A stretch of DNA of 37,761 nucleotides from Nitrosomonas sp. (GCA_024281995.1 JAMWZW010000017.1:1-37761), one strand, 5' to 3'. Positions 18,784 through 27,514 are shown, counted from the first letter of the stretch. The notes: generated by a model not told the origin, from the sequence alone. Numbers and translations: made by a program.

Positions 18784-20451
18784 ATGATACATCTACATAA
18801 CAATGTTTTACCTGCAGGTACACAAATTGGCGTTTATGAAATTAAGGATGTTATAAATGTTGGCCCTTTTGATATAACCTATCGTGCCTGGAATCATCAT
18901 CTGAAAGAAGGGGTAAAAATACAAGAATATTTTCCTTATGTTTATGCCAAGCGAGCAAACAATGGCCTTGGCACTGAACTGAAATCCGAAAGTGATAAAG
19001 AAAATTTTGAGTATGGTTTAAAGGCATTTCTGGATCAAGCTGAAGCTCTCGTGCAAATCGAAGATCCCAATATTGTTGCAACTGAGAACGTTTTGCAATT
19101 CAATGGTACAGCTTATCTGATTATGGCTCTACAAAAAGGTGTTTCGTTATCAAGACTGGTCGAATCCCAAACTGTATTACCTGAAACTGAATTAAGATTC
19201 ATTGTGATGTCGATTCTGGCAGCTTTACAGAAAATTCATGCGCATCAAATCATACACGGGGGCATTCAGCCGGGAACTATATTATTAGGCAAAGACGGCG
19301 AGCCACAATTAACTGATTTTTCCGCAGCACGACTGGCAGTTGCTGCACGTACTGATCGGCTCGCTGAAGTCCTTTTTACTGGCTATGCTCCGATTGAGCA
19401 ATATGAAGTCGGGAATGCCAATGGACCTGCAACCGATTTTTATTCGTTGGGTGCAACGATCTATTACTGTATGACGCATCAGCAACCTATTGCTGCCCAG
19501 CAGCGGATAATGGCTTTAAGCAAAGGCGAATCCGATCCAATGGTTTTACTCTCTACATCTACAAATACTTCCTATAGCGCAGAATTGCTGCAAGCAGTCA
19601 ATTGGATGCTGCAACTTGAATACAGTAAACGGCCGCAATCGGCACTTGAATTATTAACGTTGCTAGAATCAGTAGCTAGCGATGAGCGGTCTGAATTTAC
19701 AGTTTCCAACCAGCAAGCAATTACGGAAACGAGTAGTCGCCGTAAGTACTTATTGGGAGGGGCTGCTGTCATTGCAGGGATAATTGTGTTAGTTGCTGTT
19801 ATGCTGCGTTTTGACGGAAAGGCTGTAGAAGTATTAGTCGATAAATCCGGTATGGCAGTGACACCCTCAGTACCTGAACAAACCATAGCGATATCGAAAT
19901 CAACACAAACAGATGCAGTGAGCAGTATTGATTCGGATGCGACATCAGTTTCAGAAGGGATGATGGGGGCCAGCCAAGAGTTGATGAATGACGCTGAAAA
20001 ACAATTAGCAGAAAATGAAATTATTGTGGAAAATTCCTCGCGTGTTGCCACAATAGAACCTGAGACAAATCAGCAAGCAACTCGGAATCAATCATTGGTG
20101 CAGCCCGAACAGTGGAAGAATCAAGAAAACACAGTAGATGCTGAATTAAACAAAAAGTATTTGTCTGCCGCTGTAAGAGCCTTAAAAGCCGGACGTCTTA
20201 CCACGCCTATGAAAGATAATGCTTATAAATATTACCAGGCTGTACTAGCTGTAGAGTCGGATAATGAGGAAGCACTTGCAGGTTTGCAGAAAATAGTTGA
20301 TCGGTATATTCAGTTTATAAACACTGCAGAAGCTTTAGGCAAGCTCAACGAGGCCAAACTATATCTGCAGAGAGCTGAATCGGTTCTGCCCGGTGATCCT
20401 GAATTACAGAATATACGTGCTAAGTTACTGGCTACTACAACGAATGAGTAA
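18784..20451 (+). CDS. Membrane-anchored serine/threonine pseudokinase with periplasmic TPR-like tail
   Basis: The first 290 or so residues have the fold signature of bacterial Ser/Thr kinases (the family whose members usually read VAIKEYFP, HRDIKP and DFGAAR). The key residues are changed. The glycine loop is INVGPFDITY (24-33), the VAIK Lys is Gln47 (VKIQEYFP), the HRD loop is HGGIQPGTI (158-166, catalytic Asp replaced by Gly160), and DFG is DFS (178-180). Structural features such as TDFYSLGATIYY and TGYAPIEQYE are kept. A TM helix (YLLGGAAVIAGIIVLVAVML, about 322-341) separates the cytoplasmic domain from a Ser/Thr/Glu-rich linker and a TPR-like C-terminus (KYYQAVLAVESDNEEALAGL, LNEAKLYLQRAESVLPGDPE). 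ATP-dependent phosphotransfer is therefore unlikely; a scaffold or sensor role is inferred. The ATG has a GAGGAAA ribosome site. Confidence 0.88.
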   Translation: MIHLHNNVLPAGTQIGVYEIKDVINVGPFDITYRAWNHHLKEGVKIQEYFPYVYAKRANNGLGTELKSESDKENFEYGLKAFLDQAEALVQIEDPNIVATENVLQFNGTAYLIMALQKGVSLSRLVESQTVLPETELRFIVMSILAALQKIHAHQIIHGGIQPGTILLGKDGEPQLTDFSAARLAVAARTDRLAEVLFTGYAPIEQYEVGNANGPATDFYSLGATIYYCMTHQQPIAAQQRIMALSKGESDPMVLLSTSTNTSYSAELLQAVNWMLQLEYSKRPQSALELLTLLESVASDERSEFTVSNQQAITETSSRRKYLLGGAAVIAGIIVLVAVMLRFDGKAVEVLVDKSGMAVTPSVPEQTIAISKSTQTDAVSSIDSDATSVSEGMMGASQELMNDAEKQLAENEIIVENSSRVATIEPETNQQATRNQSLVQPEQWKNQENTVDAELNKKYLSAAVRALKAGRLTTPMKDNAYKYYQAVLAVESDNEEALAGLQKIVDRYIQFINTAEALGKLNEAKLYLQRAESVLPGDPELQNIRAKLLATTTNE

Positions 20452-20563
20452 TAGCTTTTACTGGTGTACCGGGAGCTGCTCTATTTGTTGATTATCTTGG
20501 TCATTCATTACGCAATAAAAGTGGGACGACTAAATGTAACCTTATGTATTTATTTAAGATATT

Positions 20564-21247
20564 TTATTGTCGTAAGGCTTTAAGTAATAATTCAGCGACT
20601 GCACCACCAGATGCCGGATTTTGTCCTGTGATCAGCCTACTATCCTCTACAGCGAATACTGACCAGGGCTTGGTGGCTTTTTGGTAAAGTGCACCACGAT
20701 TGATCAATTCTGTTTCTGTCAGGAATGGTACGTATTGGTCGAGTTTGGCAAGTTGTTCCTCTTCGTTTGAAAAGCCCGTGAGTTTTTTACCTTTGATCAG
20801 CAAAGTGCCGTTGGATAATCGAATATTGAGAAGGCCAGCGGCGCCATGGCATACTGATGATACATACCCGCCATTTTCATAGATTTTTCGACTAATTGCT
20901 TGTAGTGCTTCGTTATCGGGGAAATCCCAGATAACGCCATGACCACCTGTGAAGTAAATAGCTGCGTAGTCATCGGGATTGATTTGATTAGGTTTTAATG
21001 TTGAACCGAGACTATTCATGAATCCTTTTTTCTGATACCAAACCCAATCGATCTCATCTGCCATGGTAAGGCTATGAGGATCAATCGGTGTGTAGCCGCC
21101 TTTGGGGCTGATATAGTCTATTTGGTAACCGGCATTTTCCATTTTTTCAACGAAATGAACGGCTTCTCCAAGCCACAAGCCGGTTGCACGATTCATGTCT
21201 GGATATTTTTCGACACTGGTTAATACCACAAGAATTTTTTTATTCAT
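20564..21247 (-). CDS. DJ-1/PfpI-family protein (class I glutamine amidotransferase-like)
   Basis: The 227-residue protein belongs to the Hsp31-like branch of the DJ-1/PfpI family, whose members act as glyoxalases, chaperones or deglycases; the true substrate here is unknown. Visible motifs are KKILVVLTSVEKYPD, the TGLWLGEAVHFVEKMENAGY block with the conserved Glu near residue 28, ISPKGGYTPIDP, the AIYFTGGHGVIWDFPDN block, and the nucleophile elbow SSVCHGAAGLLNI with Cys near residue 133 and the adjacent His. The ending RLITGQNPASGGAVAELLL is typical. The gene is convergent with the pseudokinase gene and its start codon lies only 33 bases from the end of the first IS5 copy, so its native upstream region has been cut off or altered. 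Confidence 0.93.
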   Translation of the reverse strand: MNKKILVVLTSVEKYPDMNRATGLWLGEAVHFVEKMENAGYQIDYISPKGGYTPIDPHSLTMADEIDWVWYQKKGFMNSLGSTLKPNQINPDDYAAIYFTGGHGVIWDFPDNEALQAISRKIYENGGYVSSVCHGAAGLLNIRLSNGTLLIKGKKLTGFSNEEEQLAKLDQYVPFLTETELINRGALYQKATKPWSVFAVEDSRLITGQNPASGGAVAELLLKALRQ

Positions 21248-21280
21248 CAGCTAATTGTCCTGCCAATTGATGATTGATTA

Positions 21281-22138
21281 GGGTCTGTTGACATTTCACA
21301 TAGGTAGCCACAGAAATCGACACGCCATGGCTACCATACTCTCAAGATTTCGCTTTAGTTTGTCGTATCGTGTCGCTATTGCCCGATACTGCTTTAGCCG
21401 GGCAATAGCATTCTCCACCAAATGCCGGCATCTATACAAACCTCAATCCATATCTGCGTTACCCTTCAACGAGTTGCGCTTTCTCGGTATCACAGCCCGA
21501 GCCCCCCTTCTTCGTTATCTGTTCCCGTATACATTCGCTGTCATAGCCTTTGTCCGCAACAATCGCTTTCGCATCAGGCAACCTGGCAATCAACTCAGGT
21601 GCTGCAGAACAGTCATTGATTTCTCCACCGGTAATTTCAAACTCAACTGGTAAACCATAACCATCGACCGCTAAATGGATCTTTGTGGTATTGCCTGCAC
21701 GGCTTTTGACCTTCAGCCTGCGAATCTTGACTCGCTGCTCCCGCACTATGCTGATGCGCTTTAACATAGCCGCCATCAATAAATTCCCATTCCCAATCCG
21801 GATCAATAGCCAACGCCTTGAAAATCCTTAACCATTTGTTGCTTAATGACCACGCATTGAATCTTTTATAGATGGAATTCCAGCCGCCGAACGCCTTGGG
21901 CAGGTCTCGCCACGGACAGCCAACCCGCATTCGATACAGTATTCCTTCTACCGTCATGCGCAGATTGCGCTTGTTATAAATCGCTTCTTGAAGCAGAATC
22001 TTCTCCAGCTTCGACCAAAACTCATCACTGAGCATCAATCGAGGCATCGCAAACTCGTTTTGTTAGTGGTGTAGGAACCTCAATATTGCGATTTTGTTTT
22101 TATAAATTAAATACTTAGTTAAAAATGTCAACAGGGCC
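21281..22138 (-). mobile_element. IS5-family insertion sequence, copy 1
   Basis: This 858-bp element is flanked by TA on both sides (21279-21280 and 22139-22140), a 2-bp target duplication. The inverted ends are GGGTCTGTTGACATTT and, from the other end, GGCCCTGTTGACATTT. The transposase is on the minus strand. Two further near-identical copies lie at 24734-25589 and 27515-28370 in the opposite orientation. The transposase frames and the TA target fit the IS427-type subgroup of IS5. This copy has a run of six G where the others have five, and keeps an A that the other two have lost. Confidence 0.92.
21296..22047 (-). pseudogene. IS5-family transposase, frame-broken (copy 1)
   Basis: The first part (22047 down to 21643) encodes MPRLMLSDEFWSKLEKILLQ, the HTH-like N-terminal region and the first catalytic Asp in FIDGGYVKAHQHSAGA. 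The second part, in the +1 frame (open to 21459), encodes TTKIHLAVDGYGLPVEFEIT and the second catalytic Asp in VADKGYDSECI. The rest (KGARAVIP onward through the LYRCRHLVENAFARLKQYRA block with the catalytic Glu) is thrown out of frame by a sixth G in a homopolymer at about 21501-21506 (C6 on the plus strand). The step from the first to the second part may be a programmed frameshift, since all three copies share it; the G insertion is specific to this copy. Confidence 0.85.
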
Positions 22139-22207
22139 TAGAGTAATTGCATCATCTGTTAAGAAATTTCATATTTAAGCGGCCGCAGTTAAGTAAACAT
22201 TTCACAT

Positions 22208-22900
22208 CTATGCCACCATACTAAATGGCTTAATAGATTTTACTGCAAGTGCAGCAGCATAGTAATTTGGCACCTCAATTGACCAAACCTTAATCTCCGA
22301 CCACTCCAGACTATCGCTCTCGATACGATAATCCACATTGCCATTTGATGGTAATAACGAAATCGTTTGCAAATGTTCAGAAATTCCTATACCTATAGCT
22401 TTTAATGCAGATTCCTTTGCTACCCAGTGTTTAATAAAATCCCCATTTGAAAGTGATGCAGATTGCCGTTCTATATGGGTAAAAACATATTCAGCCAATG
22501 CAGACACATCCATCTGACGCTCATAGTTTTCGATATCTACACCCACCTGTCCAGTAGTTGAAATTGCGATAAGTGCATATTCACCAGCGTGTGAAACATT
22601 AAAATCAAGACTGAGGTTACCCTGTAAATAAGGTTTACCATATTGATTTGTAATAAATCGAAGTTCATTTGCAGATGTCTCAACTTTTGTTGCAATTAGT
22701 CTTCGTAAAGCCGCACGTGTTGCAACTGAACGTACCTGATCCGCATGAGTCTGCAAACTCATTGCACGAACTCGTTCAACTTCACTTAATAACAAGAAGT
22801 CTGAATTTGACATTGGCAATTGCAAATCTAACTTAAGTAACCAAGCTTCGACCCCACTGGGAATTGTAGTTGGCAAAGTCAGTTGTTGGATATTATTCAT
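22208..22900 (-). CDS. 4'-phosphopantetheinyl transferase (Sfp type)
   Basis: This enzyme family moves the phosphopantetheine arm of CoA onto a Ser of carrier proteins (ACP, PCP or similar). The 230-residue product has the Sfp-type double-domain length. The family motifs are visible: RAALRRLIATKVE near residue 60, the LDFNVSHAGEYALIAIS block with the conserved NVSH, VGVDIENYER with the Mg-binding Asp and Glu, and the KHWVAKESALKAIGIGI block equivalent to W-x-x-K-E-x-x-x-K-x-x-G. No polyketide, peptide synthetase or carrier protein gene is in the window, so the substrate is unknown. The ATG at 22900 is preferred over an in-frame TTG at 22906. It is divergent from the TIGR03032 gene across about 740 bases and enclosed by two IS5 copies. 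Confidence 0.92.
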   Translation of the reverse strand: MNNIQQLTLPTTIPSGVEAWLLKLDLQLPMSNSDFLLLSEVERVRAMSLQTHADQVRSVATRAALRRLIATKVETSANELRFITNQYGKPYLQGNLSLDFNVSHAGEYALIAISTTGQVGVDIENYERQMDVSALAEYVFTHIERQSASLSNGDFIKHWVAKESALKAIGIGISEHLQTISLLPSNGNVDYRIESDSLEWSEIKVWSIEVPNYYAAALAVKSIKPFSMVA

Positions 22901-23189
22901 ACGCAAGTAAAAAATTATGTAATGAATTACAACCCAGCTCCAAGCACAGAATTAAATTATTCATAAGCTGTAAAAAATTTATATCAAATTTGAATACACT
23001 TTTTCAATGTCTTTTTAATTGAAGGCACCTTTTAAATCAAGCTTGTATACCTTAAGATATAGCAAGGTATCTATTTGCATCCACCAGTCTGATTCAGAAC
23101 CTTTCAAATTAACATTGATGGATAATTATCGTATAAATTGCATATGATAATAATAGGGTTCACGTTACCCACCGATTAATTTACGGTAA

Positions 23190-23209
23190 AATTCAACTGT
23201 AGTTGAATT
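23190..23209. promoter_or_regulatory. Inverted repeat, 8-bp arms
   Basis: AATTCAAC (23190-23197), loop TGTA, GTTGAATT (23202-23209): a perfect dyad. It could bind a dimeric regulator. No terminator-type T-run follows it. Function is inferred only from symmetry and from lying between divergent genes. Confidence 0.5.
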
Positions 23210-23233
23210 CTTGATTTTTTTGCTATTAAACTC

Positions 23234-23258
23234 AGATATCTTGTGATGCAAGATATCT
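23234..23258. promoter_or_regulatory. Inverted repeat, 10-bp perfect arms
   Basis: AGATATCTTG (23234-23243), loop TGATG, CAAGATATCT (23249-23258). The arms are perfect. It sits 24 bases after the first dyad. Only three T residues follow it on the plus strand and the stem is AT-rich, so an operator or an RNA hairpin is as likely as a terminator. Confidence 0.55.
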
Positions 23259-23637
23259 TTCTAGCGACAGAAGAGCTGGCATTATGAGGTCATGCGACCT
23301 ATTACAAAAAAACAGCCAGAACTAGACCAAATGTTGTTTTTGCCACATTTGATAAAATTGTTATAGATTGTTCGAGATTTCTGAAGTTTCTTTTTAAAAA
23401 CTTTAATCTATGAAAATACAATGAATTAAGAATTCAGAAAAAGATTTTTATAAAAGTCTCTATACCCAGCCATACTAATACCATATTGACCGACTTAGTC
23501 ACGCTATAAATAGCAGTTTAAAGTTTGACAGTTTAAAAGGAAATAGTACCGCAGTGCATTGACGTTTGCTGGAATCCCTCTGATAATTGATTATATGTAT
23601 AAACCACCCGTATTTTTTCTTTACATATAACTCTGAT

Positions 23638-24690
23638 ATGGCTACTAACGAGACAGCTACACCACCAGTCCTTGAAATCAACACTTCCCGCCAAATGCTG
23701 GCATGGCTGGCAGAGCAAAATCTTTCCATCGCACTAACAACATACCAAGTTGGCAAGTTATATTTTATTGGCTTAAAGCCTGATAACACCCTATCAGTAT
23801 TCGAACGCAGTTTTAATCGTTGCATGGGTTTGTGTGCGACATCAACGGGTTTGTACATGAGCAGTCTGTATCAGATTTGGCGCTTTGAAAACGTATTTGA
23901 ATCGGGACAACAACAAGATGGTTACGATCGCCTATATGTACCACAAGTAGGTTACACCACCGGCGATCTCGATATCCACGATATGGCCGTGGATCGTAAT
24001 GGTCAGTTGGTATTTGTTAATACATTGTTCAGTTGTTTATCGACTCTAAGTAACACGCATAGCTTTAAACCACTTTGGCGCCCCCCCTTTATTAGCAAAC
24101 TCGCAGCAGAAGACCGCTGCCACCTTAATGGCTTGGCAATGAGAGACGGTCAACCGGCCTACATGACGGCAGTGAGTCAATCCGACGTAGCTGATGGATG
24201 GCGCGAACATCGTACTCAGGGTGGAATTGCCATTGATGTCAATAATAGCGAAATTGTGTGTACCGGTTTATCTATGCCACATTCACCGCGCTGGTACAAC
24301 GATCGTTTGTGGTTGCTCAATTCCGGTACAGGTGATTTTGGTTATGTTGATCTCAATACGGGACGTTTTGAACCGCTGTGTTTTTGTCCCGGTTATATGC
24401 GAGGTTTAAGCTTTCATGGGCATTTTGCTTTAGTTGGGTTGTCCAAGCCACGTCATAATAAAACTTTCAGCGGTTTAACTTTAGACGATAATCTTAAATC
24501 ACGAAATGCTGAAGCTCGTTGTGGGATACAAATCATCGATTTGCGCAGCGGAGACATTGTCCATTGGTTACGCATGGAAGGTGTAGTTGAAGAATTATAC
24601 GATGTAGTTGCATTACCCAATATACGCCGCCCGATGGCTTTAGGATTCAAGACTGATGAAATCCGACGAGTATTAAGTATAGAAGCGTAG
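23638..24690 (+). CDS. TIGR03032 / DUF4915 family protein
   Basis: The 350-residue protein matches the TIGR03032 family of unknown function. Typical parts are the N-terminal QMLAWLAEQNLSIALTTYQV then GKLYFIGLKPDN, the block FNRCMGLCATSTGLYMSSLY then QIWRFEN, YVPQVGYTTGDLDIHDMAVD, FVNTLFSCLSTL, CHLNGLAMRDGQPAYMTAVS, the GIAIDVNNSEIVCTGLSMPH block followed by SPRWYNDRLWLLNSGTGDFG, and CPGYMRGLSFHGHFALVGLS. The repeated short beta motifs suggest a beta-propeller-like fold. No signal peptide is seen. The ATG at 23638 starts the conserved region; an in-frame TTG at 23587 is less likely. A C7 run occurs at 24081-24087 within the gene. The family is often found near secreted or cell-surface proteins, but no role is established. 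Confidence 0.88.
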   Translation: MATNETATPPVLEINTSRQMLAWLAEQNLSIALTTYQVGKLYFIGLKPDNTLSVFERSFNRCMGLCATSTGLYMSSLYQIWRFENVFESGQQQDGYDRLYVPQVGYTTGDLDIHDMAVDRNGQLVFVNTLFSCLSTLSNTHSFKPLWRPPFISKLAAEDRCHLNGLAMRDGQPAYMTAVSQSDVADGWREHRTQGGIAIDVNNSEIVCTGLSMPHSPRWYNDRLWLLNSGTGDFGYVDLNTGRFEPLCFCPGYMRGLSFHGHFALVGLSKPRHNKTFSGLTLDDNLKSRNAEARCGIQIIDLRSGDIVHWLRMEGVVEELYDVVALPNIRRPMALGFKTDEIRRVLSIEA

Positions 24691-24733
24691 GGTCAATCAT
24701 TACTCAAGCTTAAAAAATTTCTCTAGCTGTGTA

Positions 24734-25589
24734 GGTCCTGTTGACATTTTGAACTAGGTATTTAATTTATAGGAACAAACCCGTAATATTGAGGTTCTTA
24801 CACCACTAACAAAACGAGTTTGCGATGCCTCGATTGATGCTCAGTGATGAGTTCTGGTCGAAGCTGGAGAAGATTCTGCTTCAAGAAGCGATTTATAACA
24901 AGCGCAATCTGCGCATGACGGTAGAAGGAATACTGTATCGAATGCGGGTTGGCTGTCCGTGGCGAGACCTGCCCAAGGCGTTCGGCGGCTGGAATTCCAT
25001 CTATAAAAGATTCAATGCGTGGTCATTAAGCAACAAATGGTTAAGGATTTTCAAAGCGCTGGCTATTGATCCGGATTGGGAATGGGAATTTATTGATGGT
25101 AGCTATGTTAAAGCGCATCAGCATAGTGCGGGAGCAGCGAGTCAAGATTCGCAGGCTGAAGGTCAAAAGCCGTGCAGGCAATACCACAAAGATCCATTTA
25201 GCGGTCGATGGTTATGGTTTACCAGTTGAGTTTGAAATTACCGGTGGAGAAATCAATGACTGTTCTGCAGCACCTGAGTTGATTGCCAGGCTGCCTGATG
25301 CGAAGCGATTGTTGCGGACAAAGGCTATGACAGCGAATGTATACGGGAACAGATAACGAAGAAGGGGGCTCGGGCTGTGATACCGAGAAAGCGCAATTCG
25401 TTGAAGGGTAACGCAGATATCGATTGGGGTTTGTATAGATGCCGGCATTTGGTGGAGAATGCTTTTGCCCGGCTAAAGCAGTATCGGGCAATAGCGACAC
25501 GATACGACAAACTAAAGCGAAATTTTGAGAGTATGGTAGCCATGGCGTGTGGATTTCTGTGGCTACCTATATGAAATGTCAACAGACCT
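24734..25589 (+). mobile_element. IS5-family insertion sequence, copy 2
   Basis: This 856-bp element has flanking TA at 24732-24733 and 25590-25591. The ends are GGTCCTGTTGACATTTTGAA on the left and, read inward from the right, AGGTCTGTTGACATTTCA. It is oriented opposite to copy 1 and in the same direction as copy 3. It differs from copy 3 by a few substitutions only. Confidence 0.92.
24825..25574 (+). pseudogene. IS5-family transposase, frame-broken (copy 2)
   Basis: The product is split into three frames. The N-terminal part (24825-25229) ends after the first catalytic Asp region. The middle part is open at 25066-25356 and contains TTKIHLAVDGYGLPVEFEIT. The C-terminal part (25377-25574) contains the LYRCRHLVENAFARLKQYRA block with the catalytic Glu. 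The break between middle and C-terminal parts is caused by loss of one A after CCTGATGCGA (GCGAAAGCG in copy 1 reads GCGAAGCG here, near 25298-25305), so the VADKGYD motif is lost from the frame. The same lesion is present in copy 3. Confidence 0.85.
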
Positions 25590-25911
25590 TAGCTATAATC
25601 AGCAAATTTTTCTCGATCTATCGCTTAAACAGCACGCATTTTTTATGCACCCTCCGATTTACTTGTAAGATTATTTCTGACAATTACCTACAATTTAAAT
25701 GAATCAATAGAAATTAAAAACATTTGATTTTAGGACTGAACGTAGGTAATGAGAATCGGTCTGTTCAAGTATCTCGAAACAAAAGTGTATGGTTTGCATT
25801 AGAATGCCGTTACCCTCGAAATCAGGGAGATAAAATCGTGTTAAAAACATCAATAGATTGCCGCAAAAACTATTCCATAATCATGTTTATTTACAGATTT
25901 ATAGTAAATCA
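25590..25911. other. Intergenic stretch upstream of the metalloprotease gene
   Basis: About 320 bases between the IS5 copy 2 end and the metalloprotease start. I see no supportable gene; a 63-codon frame from 25724 has no ribosome site and no recognisable features. It should hold the protease promoter unless that is supplied by the IS. No clear hairpin or operator is seen. Confidence 0.55.
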
Positions 25912-27450
25912 ATGACTACGCCATTCGTATCAAGCGATGTTACAGATATTCAAATTGCCAATATCAATACAATTGACTCCTTATTAAGTGATTTACGTTG
26001 GACGAACCCAACCATTTCCTACAGTTTTCCAACAAGCAATAGCCCTCTCCTATGGTCAACACTACCAGGATCAGGTTATGGTCCGCAATTTGGTGATGGT
26101 GAGCCTTGGAACGCAGCAGCCCAGCCACTAACGACGAAAGATCAAATCAATGTCGAACAGGCGCTGCAAAAATGGGCGAATGTTGCTAATATTAATTTTA
26201 TTAAGCTTTTTGAAACCGCCGATGAAGTCGGCGATATCCGCGTAGCGTACAGTGAAGATCCAGAAGAATTCGTGTTAGCTTGGTCTTATCTGCCGGGTTT
26301 CAGTGTCCGGGCGGGCGATATCTGGATTAATACCCTGGGTATTCTAAATTTCCAGGATTGGGATCCTGGCACGATCTCCTTTCAATCTATTTTGCATGAA
26401 ATTGGTCACACAATAGGCCTCAAACACCCCTTTTTTGATTCTGACAACCCATCCGCTGCGACACTTCCAACCGATCAGGATAATAAACTGCATACCATCA
26501 TGAGCTATACTTATGCGAACTTGCAAGGTGATGAAGGCAATGAATTTTCCTTTCATCCCACCACACCTATGGTACTTGATATCGCTGCCATTCAATATCT
26601 CTATGGTGCCAACAACACTTACCAGTCTGGTAACGATACGTATTCTTATGGTGATGGCAACATCTATCATGAAACTATTTGGGATACCGGCGGAACAGAC
26701 ACTATCCAGTACACAGGCGTGACTCCAACGAGCATTGATTTAAATGCTAAGAACGGATCGTATATTGGCCAATCCGTATATGTCCAATCCAATGGTGTCA
26801 AGCTTGGCTTGCCCATTCCCAATATATGGATCGCTGGTGGCGTTACTATAGAAAATGCCACTGCAGGTCAGGGTAACGATATACTGATAGGCAACGTTAA
26901 TAGTAATACGTTGGATGGCGGCTCAGGTATCGACACGGTTGTGTCGAGAACTAGCCACAATCAATTTACCCTAAACAAAATAGCCAACGGCTACACTGTC
27001 ACCGATAACGCCAATTCTAACAATCGTGACACCTTGATAGCTGTTGAGCGCCTTAAATTTGATGATATTGGAATAGCCCTAGACTTAGACGGTCATGCGG
27101 GTGAGGTTGCCAAATTATTGGGTGCTGTATTCGGCACCTCTGCCATTGCTAACCGGGAATATGTCGGCATAGGCTTAACTGAAGTTGATAAGGGTTTAAA
27201 TTATGAACAATTAGGCGAATTGGCGATCAACGCAAAAGGACTAAAAACTTCAGATGAAATTGTAACCTTGTTATGGAGCAATCTGTTTGGATCTCTACCC
27301 TCAAAATCTGAAAAAGCGCCGTACATGAAAATGCTTGATAGCGGCCAAATATCTATTGGCGCCTTGGCCGTTGCTGCTGCCGAAAGTAACTTCAACGCCG
27401 ACAACATCGACTTGGTTGGACTTATACAAACAGGCCTTGAGTTTATCTAA
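25912..27450 (+). CDS. Serralysin-like M10 metalloprotease with DUF4214 C-terminus
   Basis: The 512-residue protein has the metzincin zinc site LHEIGHTIGLKHPF (His162, Glu163, His166, His172) and a Met-turn TIMSYTY about 30 residues later, as in serralysins. The substrate is unknown. After the catalytic domain comes a short beta region with AGQGNDILIGNVNSNTLDGG, one RTX-like nonapeptide pair (GGSGID) rather than the usual long array. The last 115 residues form a DUF4214 domain (LDLDGHAGEVAKLLGAVFG, then EYVGIGLTEVDKGLNYEQLG) ending in GLIQTGLEFI, a hydrophobic end typical of type I secreted proteins. There is no N-terminal signal peptide, which agrees with type I export; no transporter genes are in view. 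The ATG at 25912 has no obvious ribosome site. Confidence 0.87.
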   Translation: MTTPFVSSDVTDIQIANINTIDSLLSDLRWTNPTISYSFPTSNSPLLWSTLPGSGYGPQFGDGEPWNAAAQPLTTKDQINVEQALQKWANVANINFIKLFETADEVGDIRVAYSEDPEEFVLAWSYLPGFSVRAGDIWINTLGILNFQDWDPGTISFQSILHEIGHTIGLKHPFFDSDNPSAATLPTDQDNKLHTIMSYTYANLQGDEGNEFSFHPTTPMVLDIAAIQYLYGANNTYQSGNDTYSYGDGNIYHETIWDTGGTDTIQYTGVTPTSIDLNAKNGSYIGQSVYVQSNGVKLGLPIPNIWIAGGVTIENATAGQGNDILIGNVNSNTLDGGSGIDTVVSRTSHNQFTLNKIANGYTVTDNANSNNRDTLIAVERLKFDDIGIALDLDGHAGEVAKLLGAVFGTSAIANREYVGIGLTEVDKGLNYEQLGELAINAKGLKTSDEIVTLLWSNLFGSLPSKSEKAPYMKMLDSGQISIGALAVAAAESNFNADNIDLVGLIQTGLEFI

Positions 27451-27514
27451 AACCGTGCCTCCACGCTTCTTAACCATTTAATCAGATTTAAGCATTTTCC
27501 AGTAAACTTTACTA

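Larger units (their letters stand above)
22901..23637. other. Long AT-rich intergenic region between divergent genes
   Basis: No coding sequence can be supported in these 737 bases; all frames have frequent stops. It should hold the promoters of the phosphopantetheinyl transferase gene (minus) and the TIGR03032 gene (plus). Two perfect inverted repeats lie close together in the middle (listed separately). The length and structure are unusual compared with other spacers in the window. Confidence 0.7.

Noticed and set aside
19572-20051. 159-codon Ser/Thr-rich antisense frame inside the pseudokinase gene
   Set aside because: Shadow of the low-complexity linker on the other strand; no start signal or homology pattern.
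22180-22187. GCGGCCGC palindrome near IS5 copy 1
   Set aside because: An isolated 8-base palindrome that looks like chance; nothing around it suggests a function.
21281-25589. Composite transposon formed by IS5 copies 1 and 2 around the transferase and TIGR03032 genes
   Set aside because: Each copy has its own TA on both sides, and a 2-bp duplication is too short to prove a joint event. Separate insertions explain the data equally well.
25724-25915. 63-codon frame upstream of the metalloprotease
   Set aside because: No ribosome site, no recognisable motif, and it runs into the protease start.
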